DNA of 64,000 nt from Palauibacter sp022826685 (GTDB lineage: Bacteria; Gemmatimonadota; Gemmatimonadetes; Palauibacterales; Palauibacteraceae), in NCBI RefSeq assembly GCF_965221685.1, contig NZ_OZ244907.1. One strand, given 5' to 3'. The position numbers and the translations under genes are program-made. Within the stretch, counting starts at the first letter, position 1, and each line of letters starts with the position of its first letter. The notes under the pieces are model-generated. The model did no database searches. It saw nothing but the letters and a program-made list of their open reading frames with translations, and had not been told where the DNA came from. Of this stretch, positions 40,758-49,297 are shown piece after piece.

Positions 40758-42631
40758 CTCGCGGACGCATCGCTCTCCCGGGCTGTCTCGTGGTGGCGGC
40801 CTGGCTCACCGGCCCGCTCGTCGCGCAGGAGCCCGATCCCGGGTTCGGGTCGGCGCTCGAGCAGTGCAGTCTGCGGTGGAGCCCGCTCGAAGCCGACACG
40901 AGGAGCGTCACGAACCGGGACGTGACCGGGGCGCACGTTACGGTTCTCAGCGGCCGATACCTGTGGACCTGCGGCACCGCCACGATGGAGGCGGACAGCG
41001 CGATCAAGCGCGACGGCCCCCGGCAGGTCGAACTCCTCGGTGCGGTCGTCTACGAGGATTCGATCAGGACGCTGCAGTCGGAACGACTCCTGTACTTTCA
41101 ACTCTCCGACTTCATCATCGCCGAAGAGAACGTCGAACTCGTCCGCCTGACGGATCGCTCCACCCTCATCGGCTCCCGCGTGGAGTTTCTGCGCGCCGTC
41201 TCCGGCGTCGACGCCGTCACGACCGCGCCCGACCGGCCGACCGTTACGTTCTATCCGACGAATACCGAGTCGCCGGAGCCGTTCCTGATCGAATCGGACC
41301 TGGCCATCTTCGCCGGCGAGGATGAGGCCCGCTTCTACGGGGATGCGATCATAGACCGGGCCGATCTGAACGCCCGGGCGGACAGCGCTCTGCTCACCCG
41401 CGCCGACGGCCTCGGCGCTCTGTGGGGCGAACCGTGGATCGAGGCCGAGGGGATCCGGATGGAAGGCGATTCGATACGATTCGTTTCCGAGAACCAGGAA
41501 CTCGAGGAGATCCACGCCATCGGCGATGGCTACGTTTCCGGAGAGAGGTTCGAGGTGGAAGCGGAGTTGATCGACATCGATCTAAGCAATCGCGAGGTGG
41601 AGCAGGTGCTGGCTTACGGGGAGGGTGTGAGCCGGGCGCTCTCCGGCAGCCACGAGCTTCGGGGCGACTCGATTCGTTTCGCGATGTTCGCGGGTCAGAT
41701 CGACACGGCGTATGCGTTTGGCGGTGCGGTCGCGGTCCAGCGCGACTCGTCCTGGGTGCCGCCGCCCGCACCGGAGTCGGCGATGGCCGATTCCACGGCA
41801 GCCGACTCCACGGCGGCCGATTCAACCGCCGTCGACGCGACGGCCACCGACTCGACCGCCAGCGATTCGACGGCCGCGGCCCAAGACACCGCCGCCGTCG
41901 CCGCCCCGGCGGATTCAGCGGCAGCCCGTGTCCCGGCGGACTCGGCGGCCCCCGCCCCGGCGGACTCCGCTGCAGCCGGCACGGATACGACCGAGGTGGC
42001 GGCCGAGGACGATGGGTCTACCGAGGGCGATGAGCCGGCGGCGGACGAGGAGCCGGACGAGATCGAACTCGCGACCGACGGGTCCGCGAACTGGGCGCGC
42101 GGCGATACGCTCGTCGCGATCTTCGAGCGCTCCGAATCGCCGGTCGCGGACTCCGCCCTCGCGCCCGATCCCTTCATGCGACAACTCCTGGTCGACGGGA
42201 ATGCCAGCGCCTTCTACAGAATGGTCCGGGATTCGACGATGAGCACGCGACCTTCGCTGAACTACATCGTGGCGCGGCGCCTCCAGGTGAATTTCGAGGC
42301 GGGAGAACCCACGGGCGTCGAGGGGGAGCATGCCATCGGCGCCTACCTGGAGCCGCGGGAGGTGTTCGGGACCCCGTCACCGGCGGACAGCGCGGCGGCA
42401 GCCGACAGCACAGCCGTGGCCGACAGCACAGCGGTGGCGGACAGTACCCGAGCTGCCGCCGGCGACTCGCTCGCCGTGCCCCGGGACACGTCGGGCGTCC
42501 GGCCCGACAGCGCGGCCGTGCCCGACAGCACGACGGCGCTACCCGATACGGTCGCCGCACCTCCGGACACCTTGCGTCGGCGCGTGATGTCCGGCGCGAC
42601 CCCGGCCCTCAGACCCAGGAGATCCTGTTGA
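40754..42631 (+). CDS. lptA: LptA/OstA-like periplasmic protein with low-complexity inserts
   Basis: Periplasmic lipopolysaccharide-transport candidate, 625 aa with a signal peptide (VVAAWLTGPLVAQ). Residues about 40-330 are made of repeating strands of the OstA type, e.g. VTNRDVTGAHVTVLSGRYLW and ELLGAVVYEDSIRTLQSERL. Two Ala/Asp/Ser/Thr-rich blocks follow (41786-41881 and 42381-42450), separated by another strand-forming section (about 440-530). It is three times longer than E. coli LptA, so it could also replace part of LptD. GTG at 40754 overlaps the lptC stop. lptB follows with a TTGA overlap. Confidence 0.72.
   Translation: MTRGRIALPGCLVVAAWLTGPLVAQEPDPGFGSALEQCSLRWSPLEADTRSVTNRDVTGAHVTVLSGRYLWTCGTATMEADSAIKRDGPRQVELLGAVVYEDSIRTLQSERLLYFQLSDFIIAEENVELVRLTDRSTLIGSRVEFLRAVSGVDAVTTAPDRPTVTFYPTNTESPEPFLIESDLAIFAGEDEARFYGDAIIDRADLNARADSALLTRADGLGALWGEPWIEAEGIRMEGDSIRFVSENQELEEIHAIGDGYVSGERFEVEAELIDIDLSNREVEQVLAYGEGVSRALSGSHELRGDSIRFAMFAGQIDTAYAFGGAVAVQRDSSWVPPPAPESAMADSTAADSTAADSTAVDATATDSTASDSTAAAQDTAAVAAPADSAAARVPADSAAPAPADSAAAGTDTTEVAAEDDGSTEGDEPAADEEPDEIELATDGSANWARGDTLVAIFERSESPVADSALAPDPFMRQLLVDGNASAFYRMVRDSTMSTRPSLNYIVARRLQVNFEAGEPTGVEGEHAIGAYLEPREVFGTPSPADSAAAADSTAVADSTAVADSTRAAAGDSLAVPRDTSGVRPDSAAVPDSTTALPDTVAAPPDTLRRRVMSGATPALRPRRSC
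41786..41881 (+). repeat. First ADST-type codon repeat in lptA
   Basis: A degenerate array of 12- to 15-base units encodes ADSTAADSTAADSTAVDATA and continues TDSTASDSTAAA. The units vary at third positions, so the peptide pattern is conserved more than the DNA. Confidence 0.7.
42381..42450 (+). repeat. Second ADST-type codon repeat in lptA
   Basis: A second array encodes PADSAAAADSTAVADSTAVA and DSTRAAAG. Two adjacent 15-base units encoding VADSTA are almost identical, suggesting recent duplication. It lies near the C-terminal end of the protein. Confidence 0.7.
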
Positions 42632-43353
42632 GCAGTGTACTACGGGCCGAAGGCCTCGTCCGCTCCTTCAAGCGTCGCTGCGTCGTGAACCAAGTGGAGA
42701 TCGAGGTGCGGCAGGGAGAGGTCGTCGGGCTGCTCGGCCCCAACGGCGCGGGGAAGACGACGACGTTCTACATGATCGTCGGCCTGCTCAAGGCGGATGA
42801 GGGACGCGTCTACCTCGACAGCGACGAACTCACGAGCTGGCCCATGTACCGGCGGGCGCGAGCCGGCATCGGCTATCTGCCCCAGGAGGCGTCGGTCTTC
42901 CAGAAGCTCACGGTCGAACAGAACGTGATGGCGATCCTCGAGACGATCCGGATGTCGCGGCAGGAGCGGCACGACCGCCTGGAGGAGTTGCTCGACGAAC
43001 TGTCCATCAAGCACCTTCGGGCGAACAAGGCCTATTCGCTCTCGGGAGGGGAGCGGCGGCGCCTGGAAATTACGCGGGCGCTGGCGACCCGACCCAAGTT
43101 CCTGCTGCTCGATGAACCCTTCACCGGGGTCGATCCGATTGCGATCGACGACATCCAGCGCATCGTGCGGGGCCTGCGGGAAAAGGGTCTGGGGGTTCTC
43201 ATCACCGACCACAACGTGCGCGAGACGCTCTCGATTACGGACCGCGCGTACCTCCTGTTCGAAGGCAAGATCCTGGTGCAGGGCGAGGCGGATCACCTCG
43301 TGAACGATCCGGAGGCCCGCCAACTGTACCTCGGGGAGGACTTCAGGCTCTGA
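42628..43353 (+). CDS. lptB: Lipopolysaccharide export ABC ATPase LptB
   Basis: Cytosolic ATPase, 241 aa, that powers extraction of lipopolysaccharide by LptFG. Walker A is GPNGAGKTTTFYMIVGLL, the Q-loop LPQEASVFQKLTVEQNVMAI, the signature LSGGERRRLEI, Walker B FLLLDEPFTGVDPIA, and the H-loop ITDHNVRETL. The ETL...TDRAYLL and GEADHLVNDPEARQLYLGE tail is diagnostic for LptB. Start is TTG at 42628, with AGGAGA just before it and a TTGA overlap with lptA. lptF and lptG are not in the window. Confidence 0.94.
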   Translation: MSSVLRAEGLVRSFKRRCVVNQVEIEVRQGEVVGLLGPNGAGKTTTFYMIVGLLKADEGRVYLDSDELTSWPMYRRARAGIGYLPQEASVFQKLTVEQNVMAILETIRMSRQERHDRLEELLDELSIKHLRANKAYSLSGGERRRLEITRALATRPKFLLLDEPFTGVDPIAIDDIQRIVRGLREKGLGVLITDHNVRETLSITDRAYLLFEGKILVQGEADHLVNDPEARQLYLGEDFRL

Positions 43354-43355
43354 AC

Positions 43356-44837
43356 ATGGCAACGGGACGGCAGAGTCTCGCCGCGGGCCTCCACCTGCGG
43401 CAGGAACAGAAGGCGCAGCCTCGTCTCTACCAGGCGATGGACCTCCTTCACATGCCGCTGCTCGACCTTCAGGGCCACCTGCGGCAGGCGCTCGTCGACA
43501 ACCCTTTCCTCGACCTCGTGGAACCCGGCGACGAACCCGACGACGACGTCGACGACCTGCCTGACACCGACGATCTGCCTGACGCGCTGGCCGAAGACGC
43601 GGAAGACGGCCCCGCGGACGAGGTGGACTGGGAAGATGTTCTCCTCGATGACTTCGATGCGGGCGGGCCCCGCGACGAGTACGGGGACCGGGAGTACTAC
43701 GAACCCGCGGCGGTCGCCACGCGGAATCTCTGGGACCACCTGCACGAGCAGTTGAATCTGCTCCGTCTCGGCGAGCGGGAGCTGCGGATCGGCGAAGAGA
43801 TCATCGGCAACGTGGACCGTGACGGGTTCCTCACATGCCCGCTCGACCGGATCGTCGAGGCTCTGGAGGAACGGCGCGAAGAAGGGCTGGAGGAACGGCG
43901 GGACGCGGCGGGGGCGGTTTCGCGGGTGGAGGTCGAGGAGATGCTCGCCCGCATCCAGTCCTTCGAACCGAGCGGCGTCGCGGCGCGAGACCTGCGCGAG
44001 ACGCTCCTGCTGCAGTTGCGGGACCGCGGGCGGGAGGCGTCGCTGGCCTGGCGAATCGTCGACGGGCACTTCGACGACCTCGCGAACCGCCGGTGGCCCG
44101 AGCTGGCGGAGGAGTTCGGGATCACGCCCCGCGAGGTGCAGGCCGCGGCGGACGAGATCGCGAAGCTCGATCCCAAGCCCGGTCTCAGGTACGCGGACAC
44201 GTCGGATGCCTACGTGATCCCGGACCTGACGGTGGAGAAGGTCGAGGGGCGGTATCGCGTCTCGCACGCCGACACCTCGCTGCCGCGGCTGAAGCTCTCG
44301 CCCGTCTACCGGGACGTGGCCGCGGACCGCGCCCGGTTCCAGGGGGAGAACAAGGCGTTCATCTCGGAGAGGCTGAACAGCGCCCGGTGGCTGATCCAGG
44401 CGATCGAGCAGCGCCGGCAGACGATGCTGCGGGTGATGGACTTCATCGTCGAACGGCAGCGCGAGTTCTTCGAGAAGGGCGTCGAACACCTGCGGCCGCT
44501 CACGCTTCGCGATGTCGCGAAGCACATCGAGATGCACGAGTCCACGGTCTCTCGCGTGACGAACGGCAAGTACGTCCAGACGCCGCGCGGACTCTATCCG
44601 CTCAAGTTCTTCTTTTCGGGCGGCTATTCGACGCACGCCGGGGAAGACGTGTCGTCGGAGGGCGTGCGGGCCCGGATCCGGAAGCTGGTCGCGGAGGAGG
44701 ACCCGACGGCGCCGCTCAGCGACCACGAGATCACCGCCCGCCTGCAGAAGGCCGGGGTCCGGATCGCGCGCCGCACCGTGGCGAAGTACCGGGACCAGCT
44801 CGGGATCCTCTCGGCGCGGCTGCGCAGGCGCGTATGA
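43356..44837 (+). CDS. rpoN: RNA polymerase sigma-54 factor
   Basis: Alternative sigma factor, 493 aa, needing AAA+ activators for open-complex formation. Region I at the N-terminus is QRLYQAMDLL-like (PRLYQAMDLLHMPLLDLQ). Region II is short and Asp-rich (about 58-85). The core-binding domain follows and the C-terminal part holds the HTH (LTLRDVAKHIEMHESTVSRV) and the RpoN box ARRTVAKYR near residue 475. The lptB-rpoN adjacency is known in Proteobacteria. Here it is coupled to glycosyltransferase genes downstream by ATGA. Confidence 0.95.
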   Translation: MATGRQSLAAGLHLRQEQKAQPRLYQAMDLLHMPLLDLQGHLRQALVDNPFLDLVEPGDEPDDDVDDLPDTDDLPDALAEDAEDGPADEVDWEDVLLDDFDAGGPRDEYGDREYYEPAAVATRNLWDHLHEQLNLLRLGERELRIGEEIIGNVDRDGFLTCPLDRIVEALEERREEGLEERRDAAGAVSRVEVEEMLARIQSFEPSGVAARDLRETLLLQLRDRGREASLAWRIVDGHFDDLANRRWPELAEEFGITPREVQAAADEIAKLDPKPGLRYADTSDAYVIPDLTVEKVEGRYRVSHADTSLPRLKLSPVYRDVAADRARFQGENKAFISERLNSARWLIQAIEQRRQTMLRVMDFIVERQREFFEKGVEHLRPLTLRDVAKHIEMHESTVSRVTNGKYVQTPRGLYPLKFFFSGGYSTHAGEDVSSEGVRARIRKLVAEEDPTAPLSDHEITARLQKAGVRIARRTVAKYRDQLGILSARLRRRV

Positions 44838-45760
44838 GCGATCCGAGAGTCTCGGTTCTCGTCCCGGCGTACGACGAAGCCGAGAACATGCCCGAACTGT
44901 TCGCGGAACTCGCGGCGACCTTCGCGGCGCACGATCTCGCGGCCGAGGTCGTCCTCGTCGACGACGGTTCCGACGACGGGACAGCGGAAGCCGCGGAGGC
45001 GGCGGCCGCGCAGGCGGGGCTGGGCGACGGGGCCGTCGTGCTCCGGCACCGGGCGAACCTGGGGAAGACGGAGGCGATGCTCACCGCCGCCGAGGCCGCC
45101 CGCGGCGAGTATCTCGTCCTCTTCGACGCGGACCTGCAGCATTCCACCGAGGAGATCCCGCGCTTCGCGGCGAAGCTGGATGAGGGGTACGACCTCGTCG
45201 CCGGCCGGAAGGTGGGACGCTACGAGAAGCGCTTCACCTCGTCCATCTACAACCGGCTCGCGCGCGCGATCTTCAAGGTCCCCGTCCGCGACCTCAACTC
45301 CATGAAGGCGTTCCGGGCCGACGTCCTCACGGGCCTCAGGCTGCGGCACGACTGGCACCGCTACTTCGTCGTGCTCGCCCACGCCCGGGGATACCGGCTC
45401 GGCGAACTGGACATCGCCCTCCTCCCGAGACGGCACGGAGAGCCCAAGTTTTCCGGGCGGCGGCGAATCCTGATCGGGATGCTGGACATGGTGTCGGTGT
45501 GGTTCCAGCTCGTGTTCGGGCGCAAGCCGCTGCTCTTCTTCGGCACGAGCGGCCTCGCGATGATCGCCGCCGGCTGCGCCACCGGGATCGCGGCGCTCGT
45601 CCTGCGCTTCGGGTTCGGCCTCGGGTACCGTCCGCTGCTCACGCTCGTGCTTCTCCTGGTCGTGGGCGGCCTTCTCCTCTTCGTCCTCGGCTTCCTCGCG
45701 GAGACGATGGCCCAGCTGCGGGACGAGATCGAGGAGCTGAAGCGCGGCGGAACGCAGTGA
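44834..45760 (+). CDS. GT2 glycosyltransferase with two C-terminal membrane helices
   Basis: A 308-aa membrane-anchored GT-A enzyme of the polyprenyl-phosphate-sugar type (GtrB/ArnC-like). It begins VSVLVPAYDEAENMPELFAE and has LVDDGSDDGTAE, FDADLQHSTEEIP and the later RFTSSIYNRLARAIF. Two helices follow at about 225-250 and 265-290. It probably makes a polyprenyl-phosphate hexose used by the GT-C-like proteins downstream. Donor sugar is not determinable. ATG at 44834 overlaps rpoN by ATGA and the stop overlaps the GT4 gene as GTGA. Confidence 0.85.
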   Translation: MSDPRVSVLVPAYDEAENMPELFAELAATFAAHDLAAEVVLVDDGSDDGTAEAAEAAAAQAGLGDGAVVLRHRANLGKTEAMLTAAEAARGEYLVLFDADLQHSTEEIPRFAAKLDEGYDLVAGRKVGRYEKRFTSSIYNRLARAIFKVPVRDLNSMKAFRADVLTGLRLRHDWHRYFVVLAHARGYRLGELDIALLPRRHGEPKFSGRRRILIGMLDMVSVWFQLVFGRKPLLFFGTSGLAMIAAGCATGIAALVLRFGFGLGYRPLLTLVLLLVVGGLLLFVLGFLAETMAQLRDEIEELKRGGTQ

Positions 45761-47001
45761 AGGTGGTCCATGTCGTCACGGCCTTCCCGCGCCACGACGA
45801 CGACGTGATCACTCCCTGGCTCGGAAGACTGCTGCTCGGCCTGCGGGAACGGGGCCTGGAGGTCGAGGTGCTCGCGCCCGCGTATCGGGGCGGGGGCGCG
45901 ACGGAGTGGCGGGGCATTCCGGTGCGCCGTTTCCGGTACGCCCCGGCCGGGCTCGAGACCCTCACGCACGAGGAGACCGCCCCGGACCGCATTCGCCGCC
46001 GGCCGACCTACGCCGCGCTCCTGCCGGGGTACATGATCGGGGGCAGCCTGGCCTCGATCGGTCTCGGGGCCTCGTCGCCCCCCGACGTGGTCCACGTACA
46101 CTGGCCGGTCCCGCACGGCTGGTTCGGCGCCCTCGCGCGGGCGTCCTCCGAGCGGACGGCGGTGGTCTCGAGCTTCTATTCCGTTGAAATCCGCTGGATC
46201 GAACGCCGTCTCCGCTGGGCCCTGCCGTTCCTGCGCTGGTCGATCGAGAGCGCCGACGCCGTGACGGCGATCTCGACCGCGACGGCCGCGGCCGTCGCCC
46301 GCTACACGTCGCGCGAGGTGCCCGTGATCCCCTTCAGCGCGGCGATCTCCGACCGGCCGCTGCCCGACGGCCCCAGCGCCGAGGCGCGGCCGCTGGAGCG
46401 TTCGGGACCCGTGCGCCTCCTCTTCGTGGGCCGCCTTGTGGAGCGCAAGGGCGTGCATATCCTGATACGGGCGTTGGCTCGCGTCCGGGAGCGCGTCGAG
46501 GCGACGCTCACGGTGGTCGGCGAAGGACCGGAGGCCGGCCCGCTGGAAGCGGAAGCCCGCCGCGTCGGTGTCGACCCCTTCGTTCACTTCGCCGGCCGCG
46601 TCGACGAGGAAGCGCTCGGCGAGGCGTACCGAACGAGCGATCTCTTCATCCTGCCGGCGGTCGTGGACGGCAAGGGCGACACGGAGGGGCTCGGCGTGGT
46701 TCTCCTCGAGGCGCTTGAATTCGGGCTGCCCCTGATCGCCTCCGATGCCGGCGGAATCCCGGACATCGTGAAGCACGGCGAGACGGGACTGCTCGCACCG
46801 CCCGGCGACGCCGGAGCCTTGGCGGACGCCATCATGCGGGTCATCGAGGACCCCGCCGCGGCACGGGACCGGGTCGAGAGAGGAAGGGCCCACATGCGCG
46901 AACACTTCGGACTGCCGAGCGTCGTGGACCGGCTCACTGCGTGCTACAGCACGGCTCTCTCTCGGTGTCGGGACCGGGTGCCGCAACGGATGGGGCGATG
47001 A
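45757..47001 (+). CDS. GT4-family glycosyltransferase
   Basis: A 414-aa cytosolic or membrane-associated GT-B enzyme. The N-terminus VKVVHVVTAFPRHDDDVITP carries the acceptor-domain start, and the donor domain has RLLFVGRLVERKGVHILIRA, DLFILPAVVDGKGDTEGLG and VVLLEALEFGLPLIASDAGG. These match the family EX7E region (E in EGLGVVLLEAL). The acceptor is unknown, but the gene lies among envelope-glycan genes and may build a cell-surface saccharide. GTG at 45757 is chosen for the coupling. The stop overlaps the next ATG. Confidence 0.85.
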   Translation: MKVVHVVTAFPRHDDDVITPWLGRLLLGLRERGLEVEVLAPAYRGGGATEWRGIPVRRFRYAPAGLETLTHEETAPDRIRRRPTYAALLPGYMIGGSLASIGLGASSPPDVVHVHWPVPHGWFGALARASSERTAVVSSFYSVEIRWIERRLRWALPFLRWSIESADAVTAISTATAAAVARYTSREVPVIPFSAAISDRPLPDGPSAEARPLERSGPVRLLFVGRLVERKGVHILIRALARVRERVEATLTVVGEGPEAGPLEAEARRVGVDPFVHFAGRVDEEALGEAYRTSDLFILPAVVDGKGDTEGLGVVLLEALEFGLPLIASDAGGIPDIVKHGETGLLAPPGDAGALADAIMRVIEDPAAARDRVERGRAHMREHFGLPSVVDRLTACYSTALSRCRDRVPQRMGR

Positions 47002-48536
47002 CCGATCAGCCCCCGGCAGAGGGCGGCGGACGGATTCGGGATGCCTTCGGCCTCACGGCGCTTGGATTCGCCTTCCTTCACTTCCTGCTTGGCCTGTTGG
47101 TCTTCGAGCCCACTCTTTTTCCGGGCGGAGACAACGCCGGCTACCTCATCCTCGGCGAGGCGCTTCGTAACGGGGAGGGATACCGCGACCTGTACCTGCC
47201 GGGGGCGCCACTGCACATCCGATACCCCCCGCTGCTGCCGGTGATGCTGGCGGCCCTGGGATGGATCGGAAACGTGCTCCCGGCCAAGTTCGCCATGCTC
47301 ATCTGCACGGCCATGACGGTTTGGGCCACCGCGCATTTGGGGCGGCGCTGGGTCGGTGACGGTCCGGCTCTTGCGGCGTCGGGGCTTCTTGCCGTCAATC
47401 CGACCCTGCTGGAATACGGACACTATATTCTCAGCGAGGCGCCATTCGTGCTGTTGATCGTTGCGGCGCTGTGGCTATCGCAGCGGGGAGATGGGCGAGG
47501 GGCGATGCTCGCGATGGGCGCTGCCGTTGCGGCCTTCGCGACGCGGACGGCCGGCATGACGGTCCTGATCGCCCTGCCGGTGGCGTGGCTCCTGGCGCGG
47601 CGGTATCGAAGGGCCGCGTGGACGACGCTTGTGGCCATAGGTGTGCTTGCATCCTGGGCGCTCTATCAGAGCTGGGCGTCGGATCAGCCCGGATACCTGT
47701 CGTTTCTCCTTTTGGTCGACCCGTATTCGCCGGAGGCGGGGACGGTGAGTCTCGCGGGCCTCGTTGGACGCGGAGCCGAGAACACCTGGGCCCATGTGAG
47801 CCGGGTGCTCCCCGGCATCTTGCTGGGCCCGGGGGAGAGTTCGGGGGCGGGCAGGATCCTGCTCGGGCTGGCGGTGGCGTCGGCGGCCCTGTGGGGGTGG
47901 GTGAGGGCCGCGCGCCGTCGCCTTGGAGCTGCGGAGGTCTTCACTCTCCTGTACGCCGGTCTCATCGCTCTTTGGCCGTCGGTATGGACGGATCAGCGTT
48001 TTCTGCTTCCTCTGCTGCCCGCAATCCTGTTGCTGGCGTTCTCGGCATTGTGGAGCTTCCCCCTCCGCGCTTCCGGCCTCTGGCTGCGCCCGGCGGTCCC
48101 GGTGGTTCTCGCGATATTCGGGATCACCTGGGTCATGACCGTGATCCCGGGTCGCGTTGCCTGCAGCGCGTCGTACCGTGCGGGTCGCCCCTGCGATGTG
48201 CCCGCTTCGGCGAGCCTCTACGCGGCCGCACGCTGGGCCAGGGAGAACACATCGGACGACGCGGTGATCGCGAACCGCAAACCGCGTCTCTTCTATTGGT
48301 ACTCGGGTCGGCGCGGCGACGTGTATCCGTTCTCGGCCGATGCGGGGACCGTGCTGGAGGGTCTCGATGCGATGGGGGCAAGCTATGTGGTGGTGGACCA
48401 GGTAAGCGGGACGACGGGTCGATACCTGGTCCCGGCCATTCGAAGCTCTCCGAGCCGTTTTGAACTGGTTTATCAGGGAGGAGAGCCCGTTACGACGATT
48501 CTGCGTTTACGCCCGGCGTCGGCGGAGGTGGAATGA
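46998..48536 (+). CDS. GT-C-type multi-pass membrane glycosyltransferase (GT39/ArnT-like)
   Basis: A 512-aa protein with about 10-12 predicted membrane helices. The first periplasmic loop contains FPGGDNAGYLILGEALRNGE, with an Asp in the place of the catalytic acidic residue of GT-C enzymes, and RYPPLLPVMLAALGWIG. A C-terminal soluble part of about 120 residues ends at the stop. The family uses polyprenyl-phosphate sugars, which the GT2 enzyme upstream could supply. Codon use looks less GC-rich than in the flanking genes, hinting at a different history. Acceptor unknown. Confidence 0.8.
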   Translation: MTDQPPAEGGGRIRDAFGLTALGFAFLHFLLGLLVFEPTLFPGGDNAGYLILGEALRNGEGYRDLYLPGAPLHIRYPPLLPVMLAALGWIGNVLPAKFAMLICTAMTVWATAHLGRRWVGDGPALAASGLLAVNPTLLEYGHYILSEAPFVLLIVAALWLSQRGDGRGAMLAMGAAVAAFATRTAGMTVLIALPVAWLLARRYRRAAWTTLVAIGVLASWALYQSWASDQPGYLSFLLLVDPYSPEAGTVSLAGLVGRGAENTWAHVSRVLPGILLGPGESSGAGRILLGLAVASAALWGWVRAARRRLGAAEVFTLLYAGLIALWPSVWTDQRFLLPLLPAILLLAFSALWSFPLRASGLWLRPAVPVVLAIFGITWVMTVIPGRVACSASYRAGRPCDVPASASLYAAARWARENTSDDAVIANRKPRLFYWYSGRRGDVYPFSADAGTVLEGLDAMGASYVVVDQVSGTTGRYLVPAIRSSPSRFELVYQGGEPVTTILRLRPASAEVE

Positions 48537-49297
48537 GCCGGCGTGAGAGCGGAAATCCGCGCACATGGGAAACCCCTGACGGGGCCGCCCCGGGACTACG
48601 TGATTATCCGGGCCGAGATCTGGAGGCGATGTCCTCGGCTATACGGTATCACAGCGACATTCTCAGCATCTTCTCGCCGTTTCTCGGAGATCGGATCCTG
48701 GAGGTCGGCGCGGGCACCGGAAACATCTCGAAACTGATTCTCGATCGGCAACCTTCCCACCTCTACACGGTGGAGCCGAGCGACAGGATGTTCGAGCTTC
48801 TCCGCGAACGTTTGCGGGGGAATCTGAACGCAAGCGTTCACCACTCTCTTCTCTCGGGTTTCATGGAAGCGGGGCACGCGGCCGAGGTGGACTCCGTAGT
48901 GAGCGTGAACGTCCTGGAACATGTTCGGGACGATGTCGCAGAGCTGGAGCTGATGCGAACGGTCCTCCGCCCGGGGGGGCATCTTTGCCTCTGGGTCCCG
49001 GCGTTGCCGGCGCTCAACAGTCGCTTCGACCGATCCCTCGGCCACTTCAGGCGGTATCGGAAGCGGGACCTCACAAGGAAGCTCGAGCAGACCGGCTTTG
49101 TTCCCGTCCAGGTTACCCACCGGGACATCGTCGGAATGCTGGCGTGGTTCGTCGTCTGCCGGGTCCTGCGGCAGGAGCTGAGTCCCGGGAAGGTGAGCAT
49201 CTATGACCGGTTGGTGATGCCGGTCACGGGCTTCTGCGGGCGTTGGCTGAACCCGCCCGTCGGCAAGAACCTCGTGGCGATCGCTCGCCGACCCTGA
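48533..49297 (+). CDS. Class I SAM-dependent methyltransferase
   Basis: A 254-aa methyltransferase. The SAM motif I is ILEVGAGTGNISKLIL (about 58-73), the acidic loop YTVEPSDRMFELL, and motif IV VVSVNVLEHVRDD. Motif LRPGGHLCLWVP is also typical. A conserved-looking FDRSLGHFRRYRKRDL block suggests the group seen in polysaccharide and lipid clusters. Start ATG at 48533 overlaps the previous stop. Substrate is probably a sugar or lipid-linked intermediate (inference). Confidence 0.82.
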   Translation: MSRRESGNPRTWETPDGAAPGLRDYPGRDLEAMSSAIRYHSDILSIFSPFLGDRILEVGAGTGNISKLILDRQPSHLYTVEPSDRMFELLRERLRGNLNASVHHSLLSGFMEAGHAAEVDSVVSVNVLEHVRDDVAELELMRTVLRPGGHLCLWVPALPALNSRFDRSLGHFRRYRKRDLTRKLEQTGFVPVQVTHRDIVGMLAWFVVCRVLRQELSPGKVSIYDRLVMPVTGFCGRWLNPPVGKNLVAIARRP

